Part shown: one piece after another, positions 49,701 to 58,257 of the stretch | Position numbering within the stretch: position 1 is the first letter of the stretch | Layout of the letters: each line of letters opens with the position of its first letter | NCBI GenBank assembly: GCA_016700175.1 | Contig: CP065003.1 | Coordinates: forward strand, 3,358,001-3,422,000 | Source of the DNA: Acidobacteriota bacterium | GTDB taxonomy: Bacteria; Acidobacteriota; Blastocatellia; Pyrinomonadales; Pyrinomonadaceae | DNA length: 64,000 bases | Reading direction: 5' to 3' | Translations under genes and position numbers: made by a program | The notes under the pieces: generated by a model | The model's input: only the letters and a program-made list of their open reading frames with translations | What the model was told of the DNA's origin: nothing | Databases searched by the model: none

Positions 49701-52604
49701 ATCGTCGCCGCGCCAGTAATCGGTTTCGCGCTTGCCGTCGGGACCCGTCGATCTGACCTCGATCGTGTATCTTCTGCCCGAAACATCGAAGATGAACACG
49801 TACGGGTTTCCCCAGGGATCGCGAGCCGCGTCGAGATCGATGCCCTTTACTCTGAGCACGTCACGCAAGGTCCCGTAGTCCCTGATGTAGCTTCCGAGGT
49901 TCGATTTCATGGCGACGGCAGCCTCTCTTATGGCGTTGCCGATCTTCGGGAAGTACTCGAACTCCATATGGCTCACCGTCAGGTCATCTCTCGATCCGAA
50001 CTTCTTGTCCGCGCCCGCTGACTTGAATGCGACAAGATGCTTGTTCCTGTAAACGGTGAACGATGAACGGTAGGACTGTCCCCAGGGATCTTTGAGGTCC
50101 CGAAGATCGAGACCAAGCGTCTGAAGGATCCTTTCGAGCGAAGCCTCGTCCACTGGGTGGTCGAAGTCCTCTTCGTATTTACGCTTTAGCGCCGCCTCGA
50201 AGGGTCCGAACTGGGTTTTGAAGTACTTCCTGAAGACATAGCCCGGAGCCGTCGGTTCGATCTCGCTTCTCTCGATGCTTGGGAAGTAATAGCCGCCGCT
50301 CGACGCGAGAAGCACTTCAGCGGCAAGCTGAAGATCTTCAGCGGGAGGCGCCGCTACGTCCAGTTCGTTGAGCTCTTTCAATGTCACTCCGCCGAACCTC
50401 TGCGAAAGCCCGAGCCAGTCGCCAAAGCGTCCGAAATAGCTTCCGAACTCGGCATCGGTCCTCGCCCGTTCTTCGACCGCCCTGTCGAATATGACTACCC
50501 CGAGCGCGCTTTGAGCCGGCTTTCCGGTCCCGTCCTTTACTGAAAATACGGCATCGGCGCTCGCGCCCGGCTTGTAAGAAACGGCGCCGAAGGAAGCGTC
50601 AAGCAGCAGGTTCTTCTGTTCCGGGTAAATCACGGCAGTATTTGCCCTCGCGATCTCCAGATCGCCGTCATCTGTGTACTCGGTGTATGCCCAGATGTTG
50701 AGCGCTCCGCTGAAGGCAGGTTCGTAAGGAATGGCGACGTTCGCCTTTCCGTCTTCCAGCGCCGCTTCGACATTCGCTACCGAGTCCCAATCCCTCATCA
50801 CGTCGACGTAGACCGTGCCTTCCTTTATCGTCGAACGGATGTCGAGTTCGATAGGCTCGCCGGGCCTCCGGATAGCATTCCCTGTCGAAACAGTGATCCC
50901 GGGCCGGTCGTTGAAATAGAATCTGTCCTCGAATGTCCCTACGGCGCCCGAGCCGTCCGTCGCGGTCACCTTCAGGTCGAGATCGTCCGACACGCTGCCG
51001 AAATCAGGTCTCGTGAAGACGATCTTTCCGGCTCCGTAAGCGTTCGTTTCCGTCCGGGCCAGTTCAGTGAATGAAGAATCACCGCTTCCGTTCTCCTTGC
51101 CCATTACCCTCACCTTTGTCTGGGCAGGTCTTCCGTCCGCATAGAACGCCGACAAGTATGCGCTGATCGGAAGCTGGGAATGAACTCCGTAATAACGGCT
51201 CATCAGATACACGTGGATCGGTTCTTTCGAGATTCGAATATCGAAACGTCTCTGTTCTGTCCGGTTGGTTGAGAGGTCGGTAAAGTAAGCGGCGAGATGA
51301 AGATCCGAAAAGCGCCTCCAGTTGGCCCTTTCGAGTTCCCCCGTCTCTTTCGTGATATCAATCCTGGCGCGAAACCTTCCGTCCGGATCGGTCTCGCCTT
51401 CAAGCTTTTGCGACTCTTCAACGTCATACGCCTGATTTCGCCAGTTCCACTTGCGTCCGGATTCGAGAACGACTTTTACGTGTCCTTCCGGAACTGGTTT
51501 GCCGAAAAGGTAGTCGGCGCTAACTTCTATCACCGCTTCCTTGTCGGCGGGAAGATAGAACGGCTTGTCCGGTTTTGCGGTGACGGCGAAGTTCGGAAGA
51601 TCGTAACGGGTTACCTTGAATGTCCGCTCGCCGCCCTTAAAGTCATCATCGCCTTCTACCTCGACCCGGTACGTGCCGAGCTTCGCGTTTTCGGGAATGG
51701 CCCACGACACCGACGCGATGCCGTAATCCGAACTCTCGACCGTCTCGCGGAACAGAAGCGTGTTTTCCTCGTCGTAGATGGCGAACTCCAGCTCTTCGCC
51801 TGTGACCACGGTCTTCGCACTGTCGAAGATCAGCGCCCGCACGCCGAAGGTCTGTCCGGGCTGATAGATCGGCTTGTCCGTCGTCAGGAAGATGTTTCCC
51901 TCGTCTTCCGAATCGCTCAGATTCTTTTCCACGGTCCGCACGAGGCCGTTCTTCTCGACGGTTATCTTCAGGTCTTCGACATAGTCGATGACGATGCCTT
52001 CGGGGATCCTGAACTCGAGCACCGCAAAACCCTTCTCGTCAGTGATGCCGCTTCCGAGCAGTTCCAGGGTGTCTTCATCGTCGTCCGTTTCGATATCGAT
52101 ACCGAGCGACGCTCTGATGTTCGCGTTGGGGACCGGTTCTTTTGTGAAAGGGGCCCTAGTGCGGACTCTAGCCTTGAAGATCTGGCCCGGCCGGATCTCG
52201 TCCGGGGATATGACGGTCACCTCGATCACGCCCTTGAGCAACTCCGAAAGCGAGACGATACCGTGAGCCTGTCCGATCCGATAGCGGAGCCTGTGCCAGA
52301 ATATTCCGTCTTCGTCATCCGGGTTTATCTCGGGAACCGGAAGAGGTATCGAATAACTCCTGCCCCCTTCTCGGACTCTGAGGTCGCTGTACTCACTTGA
52401 GACCACTTTGCCCTCATTGTCGAGAATCTCCACGGTGAGGCGGGACTGGAACTCTTTCCCGAGGTTTTCGACCGCGAGTGTGATCGTGATCCCTTCTTCA
52501 GTGACCTCCGCCGAGGAAGCCTCTTCGTTGACGACCTGCGCTCTTATGCCTGCCGAAAGGCACACTACTGCCATCGCGAGCAGGGCTGTAACCCTAATTC
52601 GCAT
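46731..52604 (-). CDS. Bacterial alpha-2-macroglobulin with GspG-like and CnaB-like modules in the bait-region position
   Basis: The 1957-residue protein has a signal peptide (1-22); no lipobox is seen, so it may be periplasmic or secreted. Macroglobulin domains fill about 100-760 (for example FLTTDKPIYQPGQTFGVRAL). Three tandem modules follow, with D839-PWG, D929-PWG and D1024-GFG, each followed by an S-x-G-x-D and DD segment as in the pseudopilin GspG. A carboxypeptidase-regulatory/CnaB-like domain lies at about 1114-1200. The A2M domain starts near 1246 (REYFPETLVWAPEV). The thioester G1464-CGEQ-1468 is intact, with a helical thioester domain and receptor-like end. A2Ms trap attacking proteases covalently. 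No penicillin-binding partner gene (pbpC) is adjacent. It is about 300 residues longer than common bacterial relatives. Confidence 0.93.
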   Translation of the reverse strand: MRIRVTALLAMAVVCLSAGIRAQVVNEEASSAEVTEEGITITLAVENLGKEFQSRLTVEILDNEGKVVSSEYSDLRVREGGRSYSIPLPVPEINPDDEDGIFWHRLRYRIGQAHGIVSLSELLKGVIEVTVISPDEIRPGQIFKARVRTRAPFTKEPVPNANIRASLGIDIETDDDEDTLELLGSGITDEKGFAVLEFRIPEGIVIDYVEDLKITVEKNGLVRTVEKNLSDSEDEGNIFLTTDKPIYQPGQTFGVRALIFDSAKTVVTGEELEFAIYDEENTLLFRETVESSDYGIASVSWAIPENAKLGTYRVEVEGDDDFKGGERTFKVTRYDLPNFAVTAKPDKPFYLPADKEAVIEVSADYLFGKPVPEGHVKVVLESGRKWNWRNQAYDVEESQKLEGETDPDGRFRARIDITKETGELERANWRRFSDLHLAAYFTDLSTNRTEQRRFDIRISKEPIHVYLMSRYYGVHSQLPISAYLSAFYADGRPAQTKVRVMGKENGSGDSSFTELARTETNAYGAGKIVFTRPDFGSVSDDLDLKVTATDGSGAVGTFEDRFYFNDRPGITVSTGNAIRRPGEPIELDIRSTIKEGTVYVDVMRDWDSVANVEAALEDGKANVAIPYEPAFSGALNIWAYTEYTDDGDLEIARANTAVIYPEQKNLLLDASFGAVSYKPGASADAVFSVKDGTGKPAQSALGVVIFDRAVEERARTDAEFGSYFGRFGDWLGLSQRFGGVTLKELNELDVAAPPAEDLQLAAEVLLASSGGYYFPSIERSEIEPTAPGYVFRKYFKTQFGPFEAALKRKYEEDFDHPVDEASLERILQTLGLDLRDLKDPWGQSYRSSFTVYRNKHLVAFKSAGADKKFGSRDDLTVSHMEFEYFPKIGNAIREAAVAMKSNLGSYIRDYGTLRDVLRVKGIDLDAARDPWGNPYVFIFDVSGRRYTIEVRSTGPDGKRETDYWRGDDFQVHYSAIDYFSETEQRITTILSEERNDDAWVFPETEDEFWELVEKNGIPRGSILDGFGRPVFVTTYERWEYSDKETVSDGKLSIKPVTQKVRFIEIRSTGQDGIRNGEGYRSDDFTLATFSTVTIQRIRSQAKSSGVIRKISYTGSSGAISGKVTDQTGAVIPGATVTASSDEAGISRSDISDDAGSFLLENLPTGAYRLEATADGFQKMVYSDIRVKAYSNTEIDITMEIAGVSAEVSVSLEGLQTIDTSDASVSTNTVVRSEIPGTGVQMETPRLREYFPETLVWAPEVITDEQGRAELKFQMADNITTWKMYTVASTKNGKIGVSENEITAFQPFFADLEPPKFLTTGDEIHLPVQIRNYTPSEQPVNVTMDRADWFSFLGGNEQRIEVPSNASENAVFGFRAERAVDGGKQRVTAIASSDSDAIEKPVTVRPNGREITNSETKLFSESGTFRADIPESAMAEGLDTRVRIYPNLLANVADSADGLLKRPYGCGEQTISSTYPNLMILKLAPKNSQLRAKAEEYLRKGYERLLAYQVSSGGFTYWGSEGTEDLALTAYALRFLKDAAGTIDVDASVVRKAENWLLSQQKSDGRWVVTNRWYTTEDSRRTRMTTSYVARSLAMSRIEAKEPTDLDRSLARALSYLKIRNAEIDEPYALALYGLASLDAGQKEEAESAAATLRKMAIPEGAAAYWKLETNTPFYGWGTAGRLETTALVVQLLAKLSKTGEERDAVDKGILFLLKNKDRYGVWYSTQTTINVLDAILATLERSTGEGARSASILVNGKAVRTLTLPPSNELAPVIETDVTGALANGANEIEVSVGDDSTVMAQVVRTHYISWQDALDGGLAEIESGSNETVSRLLELDYSCDKQSAKVMEEVSCSVRAERVGFRGYGMLLAEIGIPPGAEVSRESLDRALSSNWSVSRYEVLPDRVIVYMWAQPGGTRFSFSFRPRYGINAQTPASVAYDYYNDEARAVVAPLKFTVR

Positions 52605-52933
52605 AGGAATTTACCTCTTCAATGTTTCGGATTTAGAACGGTTTCGTGAAACTGTCGGCTGTGATGCGGTGATTTTTTCGAACAGTTGCATTGAGTCAGG
52701 AAACAAGATGGGCAGGATGGAAAAGATAACTGGATCTGACCGACTACGGTTCCGGATCTATTGCGGCGCAATCGGATCTTTTCGAAACTCGGCTGCGTGA
52801 AATCTCAGGACCTGCTATCTTGCCCATCCTGTCTATCCTGTTTCCCTCTTGTGTCATAAAAGAAGCGGTCCCGGTGTTTCCCTTACAGAGACACTCATTC
52901 AATCAATCAAATTTTTCCGGAGGATTCTTACAA
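52605..52933. repeat. Intergenic region with family G repeat, copy 2 (52701-52844)
   Basis: The left end AAACAAGATGGGCAGGATGG with AAAAGATAAC mirrors the right end GCTATCTTGCCCATCCTG with TCTATCCTGTTT. The copy sits between the divergent A2M and DUF4097 genes, so it lies in their shared promoter region. The rest carries CGGAGGA, the ribosome site of the next gene. Confidence 0.75.
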
Positions 52934-53734
52934 ATGAAGAGATCAGTTCTAAGTCTGTTCGCGATCGCAGTGCTCGCCGTATCGGCGTACGCAGGCGACT
53001 TCTGCTCGAACAACAACTACAACGGCGACAAGGCTTCCGCGACGGATCTTCGCGAGACGACGATCCCCGCCACCGGCAGGATCGAGGTCGACGGAGGCAA
53101 GAACGGCGGAATCGCAGTGCGCGGCGAGAACCGCAGCGATGTCCTCGTACGCGCCTGCGTTCGCGCCTGGGCCGATACCGAGGCCGAAGCCAAGAACCTT
53201 GTCGACACGACCCGAGTCGAGACCTCGCCGGTGATCCGCGCGTCGAACGTGTCTGAAAAATCGCACTTCTCCGTGTCGTTCGAGATCATCGTCCCTGTCC
53301 AGACAAGCCTGAACCTGAAGGCGCACAACGGCGGGATCAGCATCAAGTCGGTCGAAGGCAATCTCGAGTTCTCGACGGTTAACGGAGGCGTTTCGCTTTC
53401 CGAGGTCGCAGGCGACGTTAAAGGCCGCACCACGAACGGCGGCGTGAAGGTAGCGCTTTCGGGAATGACCTGGCGCGGCGGCGGGCTCGATGTCGAAACG
53501 ACGAACGGCGGAGTGAAGCTCGTGCTTCCGACGAACTACGCGGCGAACGTCGAGACCGGAACGGTCAACGGCGGATTCAAGAGCGATTTTCCCGAACTTC
53601 AGGTGAAAAAGGACGAGAACGACCGCTACTACCAGCGGAACAAGAACGTCAGCGCCAGCATCAACGGCGGCGGCGCGCTGATCCGCGTGAAGACGACGAA
53701 CGGCGGGGTGAAGATCGGCTCGTCTGACTTGTAA
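52934..53734 (+). CDS. Secreted DUF4097-type beta-repeat protein
   Basis: The protein has 266 residues from ATG 52934, preceded by CGGAGGA; the longer frame upstream runs through a family G repeat. It has a signal peptide (1-20, ending SAYAG). The chain is a ladder of short strands with recurring N-G-G turns: HNGGISI, VNGGVSL, TNGGVKV, TNGGVKL, VNGGFKS, INGGGAL, TNGGVKIG. This fits the DUF4097 adhesin-like right-handed beta-solenoid. An N-terminal CSNNNYNGD segment has one Cys, and VRACVRA another. Function unknown. Confidence 0.87.
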   Translation: MKRSVLSLFAIAVLAVSAYAGDFCSNNNYNGDKASATDLRETTIPATGRIEVDGGKNGGIAVRGENRSDVLVRACVRAWADTEAEAKNLVDTTRVETSPVIRASNVSEKSHFSVSFEIIVPVQTSLNLKAHNGGISIKSVEGNLEFSTVNGGVSLSEVAGDVKGRTTNGGVKVALSGMTWRGGGLDVETTNGGVKLVLPTNYAANVETGTVNGGFKSDFPELQVKKDENDRYYQRNKNVSASINGGGALIRVKTTNGGVKIGSSDL

Positions 53735-54255
53735 GAACAGAAAGTAACAGGATGGACAGGGTGGAAAAGATAGCCGGATCTGAGTGATCCCGATGCCTCT
53801 TCTTCGGGACGATGAGACCGGATGAGACCCGACAATGCGAGTGCTCAGTCTCAGTTATCCCTTTCATCTTGTCCATCCTGTTTCTTCTTTATGGAGCGCA
53901 CGCGTCCCGCGTGCAGAGCTCGCGCAAGCGAGCTAACTTCCCCTAATCCGTTGAGGCTTTATCATTAGCCGCAAACGCGCCGGAGAACTCCCATTCCTCT
54001 GGCGCCTCGCACAATCCAGCCTTCACGGGATTTTCCGAACTCTGGTCAGAAAAAAACAAGATGTACAGGATGGAAAAGATAACCCGATCTGAGTGATCGC
54101 GAGGCCGCTTCCTCGGGACATTGTGACCGGATGAAAACCGACGACGCGAACGCTCAGTCCGAGTTATCCTTTTCATCTTGTCCATTCTGTTTCTGCCTTC
54201 TTCTGTCATAAAACCGACGGGACGCGTGCGTTCCGTCAGTGCCGCGTCCCGTCTT
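53735..54255. repeat. 521-bp interval with two family G repeats
   Basis: Copy 3 at 53746-53884 and copy 4 at 54055-54193 share both ends and a GATCTGAGTGATC core. The right ends read TTATCC-TTTCATCTTGTCCAT. Between and after them lie GCACGCGTCCCGCGTGC-type palindromes (about 53895 and 54225-54250). No gene is supported; the genes on either side are convergent. Confidence 0.8.
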
Positions 54256-55182
54256 TCACGCTTTCGGGTGCGACTTGTCGTAGACCTCGATCAGCTTTTC
54301 CATCGAGACCTGCGTGTAGATCTGTGTCGTCGAAAGGCGGGCGTGGCCGAGCAGCTCCTGGATATCCCGAAGGTCGGCGCCGCTGTCGAGAAGGTGGGTC
54401 GCGAACGAATGCCTAAGGGAGTGCGGCGAGATGTCCTTTACGTCCGGACACAGCTTGATGTACTTGTCCACCATCCGCCCGACGCTGCGTTCCGAGATCC
54501 TCGTCCCTTTGTAATTCAGAAAGACCGCCTGGTCGTCGCGTTCGTGCGGCGGCGAGTTCTGGAGGAACTCGTGCCGGGCCTCGTTCAGGTAATACATAAG
54601 CGCCTGAAGCGCAGGGTCTCCGAACGGCAGGATCCTCTGCTTCTTCCGCTTTCCCGTCACTCTTACCAGTTTTTCCTTGAAATCGATGTCGCGCAGGTTC
54701 AGGTTCACGAGTTCCGACACGCGCATTCCCGTGGCGTAGAGGAACTCGAGGATCGCTCGGTCCCTGCGGCCCAGGTCGGTGTTCAGATCCGGAGTTTCGA
54801 TGAACCGGACGATGTCCTCCATCGATAGGTGCGTGGGAAGCTTCCGCTCGATCCGCGGCGTCGTGACGAGCTTGGCGGGGTTTGATTCGACAACACCTTC
54901 GCGGACGAGGAACTGGAAGAAGGTCCGCAGGCTCGCGAGCTTTCGAGCGATCGAGGTCTTCTTCTTGTTCTCCGACCGAAGCTCGGACATCCACTCGCGG
55001 ATGGTGATGTTGTCGATCTGTTCGACGGGCACCTCGTCGCGGCTTCCGTCCTCCTTTGCCGGCGCGAGGAATTCGACGAACTGGTCGAGGTCGCTCTTGT
55101 AATTGCGCAGGGTGTGCTTGCTGACGTTGCGCTCGTACTTGAGGTGCTTGAGGAACTCGGCGATGTGATCAACAAGAAGCAT
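54256..55182 (-). CDS. xerC: Tyrosine recombinase XerC/XerD
   Basis: The 308-residue protein has an N-terminal SAM-like core-binding domain (1-105) and a catalytic domain with the full tyrosine-recombinase set: R154 (GMRVSEL), K178, H254-x2-R257 (HSLRHSFATHLL), H280 (LLGHARLSTTQ) and nucleophile Y289. Its length and the lack of phage or integron genes nearby favour a housekeeping chromosome-dimer resolvase. Whether it is XerC or XerD cannot be settled here. An HslV-like gene lies 4 kb away on the same strand, not adjacent as in some xerC-hslV operons. Confidence 0.9.
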   Translation of the reverse strand: MLLVDHIAEFLKHLKYERNVSKHTLRNYKSDLDQFVEFLAPAKEDGSRDEVPVEQIDNITIREWMSELRSENKKKTSIARKLASLRTFFQFLVREGVVESNPAKLVTTPRIERKLPTHLSMEDIVRFIETPDLNTDLGRRDRAILEFLYATGMRVSELVNLNLRDIDFKEKLVRVTGKRKKQRILPFGDPALQALMYYLNEARHEFLQNSPPHERDDQAVFLNYKGTRISERSVGRMVDKYIKLCPDVKDISPHSLRHSFATHLLDSGADLRDIQELLGHARLSTTQIYTQVSMEKLIEVYDKSHPKA

Positions 55183-55215
55183 CGATCGGAAGTCAGAAGT
55201 CAGGGAAAAGAGGGA

Positions 55216-55338
55216 AACAGGATATACAGGATGAGCATGATGGCTCTCTCCTACTGCGGCTGAACAATCCTTTCACAGTAAAAACTTGCCAAGATCAGGA
55301 GGAGTTCACGATCCTCAACATCCTGTTCATCCTGTTTC
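55216..55338. repeat. MITE-like repeat family G, copy 5
   Basis: The left end AACAGGATATACAGGATGA and right end CATCCTGTTCATCCTGTT are inverted. It is shorter than the other copies and lies between co-directional genes (M14 then xerC). Confidence 0.75.
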
Positions 55339-55347
55339 CTGTCTTTT

Positions 55348-58173
55348 CTATTGGGCGGCGGGGCGCCCCAGGTCATTCCAGAACATCAACGCATTATAAA
55401 CAAACGCGTGGTCGTGATGGTTCAGGTGCCTGTGCATAGGGTTCCACCCGAAAAGGATCACGCGGCCCTTGCCGACCGGTGCGGTCAGAATAGCCGGAGC
55501 TCCGTCCAAAGCCCCTCTCCCGCTCAGGATCCCGCCCGAAAGCACCAGCGGGGGAGTCTTGCCGGAGCTTGCCTTCTTCTCCGTCTTGTCCCACGGGCGG
55601 ACAGGCAGAGGCCTGTTACCGAACTGGGCAACGACAAAATGCGTTTCGTCCTTTCCGACCCTGTAGATCGGAAGGTTACCGCGGAAAGCGTGAGTGAACT
55701 CTTCGTACCCGAAGGTGAGCGGCGAAGACTTGTCCGTGATCTTCATCGAGATCACCGAACCCGGCGTGTTGATCCCCGGCGATGACATCCCGATGTCGCT
55801 GACGATGCCGCTGTCGACGACCAGCGTGCCGCCCGAACCGAGCCCAACGAACGTCCCGCCTTCGTTCACGAACTTCTCGATCGATGCCAGCCCGTCGAAT
55901 CCGTAGCCGCCCGTAATGTCAGGCGAGCTGACGATCTTGCCGTGGCTGGGCGTCTTTTCAGTCGTCGTGTATGCCAGCGGGCTCCATTTCTTGTCCACGC
56001 CGGTCAGGAGCGAGCGCAGCGAAGGCCCGAAATGCGGCGCGAGCAAAACGTCGTATTTTGAGCGAAGATTCCCCGCTTTAAGCTCCGATTTCTCGACGAT
56101 CTTGTAGGGAACTCCCGATTGATCGAGCGTGAAGCGCACCCAGCCCGCGTTCTGAGTCGAGATCCAGCTGTGTAGAAGGCCGATCCTCGGTGCGTTCGCA
56201 TCGATCAGCCTGACGTCTGGCAGCGAAGCAGCCGCGCCGGTTTCAAGCAGCGTGTTCGAAAGCACCTTTCCGAGGGCCGCTTTGTCCGCCGTCGCAGAGT
56301 CGATGAAGATCGTGCCTGCCGGGTACGTAACGTCGTCGTCGTCCTTAACATCTTCCGCGGCGACCATCATCTTCGCGTTCGGCAGTGCGAACCGGAGCTC
56401 GCCGAGGCCTTCCTGTCCCTTGTGCTTCACAACGATATAGCGGCCTTCGGCGGTCTTTCGCTGGGGATAGACGTCCCTTCCCGAAACCACCGGCTTCATC
56501 TTCAGATCGAAGGCCTTCTTGTCACCGACGAACTTCGTGTCCACGCCGCGGATCAGCCCGAGCGTCCACGCGACGTCGTCGTACGGAGGCACGGCCGCGT
56601 CTTCCGGGAATTCCTGCTTTTCGTACAGGTTCTTCGCGAGCGGGCCGTACGGCTGGTCGAGTCTTATCACCGCGTCGCCTTTCGATACTTTCACGTCGCC
56701 GAACTCGCCGTCCTCGTCCGCTATCTGGACTTCGATCCCGTGCTCAAGCGTCAGGTCGATCAGTTCGCGCGCCGCGCCCCGGTCCCTCTGGTCCTGTCCG
56801 ATCACGATCGCGTACGGCGCCTTTTCGGTTCCCTTGCGGACCGATTCGGCCCCCTTCTTGTAGAAGTTCTCGACAAGCTCCGCCTTGTTTCTCGCCGCGT
56901 ACTCGAGAGAGACATAGACGCCGCTCGACATGTAGTTGAGGTTGTTGCGCATCGACCAGAGGACCTCTTCATCTGGCGGCACAGGGCGGTACCAAGTGCG
57001 GTCGATCACCTTCTCGCCCGCGTACCGGCTGTCGCCCAGGTCCCGCTTCATCGTCTCGGAACTGCCGTTGCCGAACGTCTCGTAAAAACGTCCGTTGGAA
57101 TTGCGGTTGTTCGTCACCCAGAGCATATAGCCGGGGAACCAGCCCGTGTAGAATCCCCACGTCCACACGCCGGGGAGGCCCATCGCCGTAAGCCTCGAGA
57201 CCTCGTAGTTCGCGATCGATCCCCATTCGCTGACCGTCGTGGCGCTGATCGAAGGATTGTAAGGGCCGGTTCCGGTCGCGACATACATGTACGGGATCGA
57301 TTCGTGAAGATCGAGCGAAAGCGTCGGTTTGTACTTCAGATACCCCTTCAGGAAATTCTTTGTCATCGGCTGGGTCAGGCCGATCCCGTCGCGGTTATTG
57401 TCGTGGAAGGTGTACTTGCCCCAGAACGGCGGGCTCGTCGGCGGACGGTCGTAAGCGTTCGTCCTGCCTTTTCCGTGCCGATGGAACCATTCGGTCGCTC
57501 GGTTCCGGCCGTCCACTTCGAAAACGGGAGTGATCATCGTGATGACGTTCGCCCGGATCTCCTTGAAGATCGGCCTTTCTTCCGCAGCGATCCTGTACGC
57601 GAGCTCGATGGCGGTCTCGGGCGGTCCGAACTCGGACGAATGCAGGCCGGCGGTGATCCAGTAGATCGGTTTCGCTCCGGCGATTATCTTCTCGGCTTCC
57701 TCAGGTCCAACTTTCCGCGGGTCGGAGAGCGCGTTCAGCTTCGCGACGTATTCGTCGAGATTCGCGATCGTGTTTTCGTCCGCGATGAACAGCGCGATCA
57801 TCTCCCGGCCTTCGGCAGTCGTCCCCAGGCTGACGACCTTCGCCCGGTTGGTCGCGGCGGCGATCGCGCGGTAATAATCATGGATCTCGCCGGCGTTGGA
57901 CATTTCGCCGGGAGCGCCCGCAATGTGACCGAAGAAGTCGCGCGGGCTGGGGATTGAGGGATGATCGGGGATCGCGGAAACCAGCGGCGTAAGAAATCGC
58001 TCTTCCGTCGTCGCGGCGCGGATCGCCTTCGACGATTCCATATCGACCGGCAGGCCTCCGAGCGTCGCCGGGATCTCGTCGCCGCCGGCAAGCGCGGCAG
58101 CGGGAAGGTTCAAAATCAGTGCGGCCAGAACAAAGAAAGAGCAAAGGTATCTCGCGATCATCATCGTTTTCAC
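55348..58173 (-). CDS. Secreted M14-family zinc carboxypeptidase with long C-terminal region
   Basis: The 941-residue protein has a signal peptide (1-29). The M14 domain covers about 95-450: zinc ligands H178 and E181 in GLHSSEFG and H290 in LDLHES, with VDGRNRATEWF and FHDNNRDGIGL blocks. The catalytic Glu should lie further on in this domain but I could not place it with certainty. The remaining 490 residues end in a domain with strand-rich segments (VLLAPHFGPSLRSLL, VGLGSGGTLVVDS, GKGRVILFGWNP) resembling a class I glutamine-amidotransferase-like fold, as in other large bacterial M14 proteins. Upstream of xerC on the same strand. Confidence 0.9.
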   Translation of the reverse strand: MKTMMIARYLCSFFVLAALILNLPAAALAGGDEIPATLGGLPVDMESSKAIRAATTEERFLTPLVSAIPDHPSIPSPRDFFGHIAGAPGEMSNAGEIHDYYRAIAAATNRAKVVSLGTTAEGREMIALFIADENTIANLDEYVAKLNALSDPRKVGPEEAEKIIAGAKPIYWITAGLHSSEFGPPETAIELAYRIAAEERPIFKEIRANVITMITPVFEVDGRNRATEWFHRHGKGRTNAYDRPPTSPPFWGKYTFHDNNRDGIGLTQPMTKNFLKGYLKYKPTLSLDLHESIPYMYVATGTGPYNPSISATTVSEWGSIANYEVSRLTAMGLPGVWTWGFYTGWFPGYMLWVTNNRNSNGRFYETFGNGSSETMKRDLGDSRYAGEKVIDRTWYRPVPPDEEVLWSMRNNLNYMSSGVYVSLEYAARNKAELVENFYKKGAESVRKGTEKAPYAIVIGQDQRDRGAARELIDLTLEHGIEVQIADEDGEFGDVKVSKGDAVIRLDQPYGPLAKNLYEKQEFPEDAAVPPYDDVAWTLGLIRGVDTKFVGDKKAFDLKMKPVVSGRDVYPQRKTAEGRYIVVKHKGQEGLGELRFALPNAKMMVAAEDVKDDDDVTYPAGTIFIDSATADKAALGKVLSNTLLETGAAASLPDVRLIDANAPRIGLLHSWISTQNAGWVRFTLDQSGVPYKIVEKSELKAGNLRSKYDVLLAPHFGPSLRSLLTGVDKKWSPLAYTTTEKTPSHGKIVSSPDITGGYGFDGLASIEKFVNEGGTFVGLGSGGTLVVDSGIVSDIGMSSPGINTPGSVISMKITDKSSPLTFGYEEFTHAFRGNLPIYRVGKDETHFVVAQFGNRPLPVRPWDKTEKKASSGKTPPLVLSGGILSGRGALDGAPAILTAPVGKGRVILFGWNPMHRHLNHHDHAFVYNALMFWNDLGRPAAQ

Positions 58174-58257
58174 TCCCGGGTTGTGGTGGAATTACCCGTT
58201 CAAGATACACGAATCGCGCTGCAATTTGAATTTTGGGGCGGAAAGTCCCCGGGAGAT

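Noticed and set aside
52540..52604. Lipoprotein signal in the A2M
   Set aside because: The only early Cys (residue 15, in AVVCLSA) lacks a lipobox and lies in the hydrophobic core.
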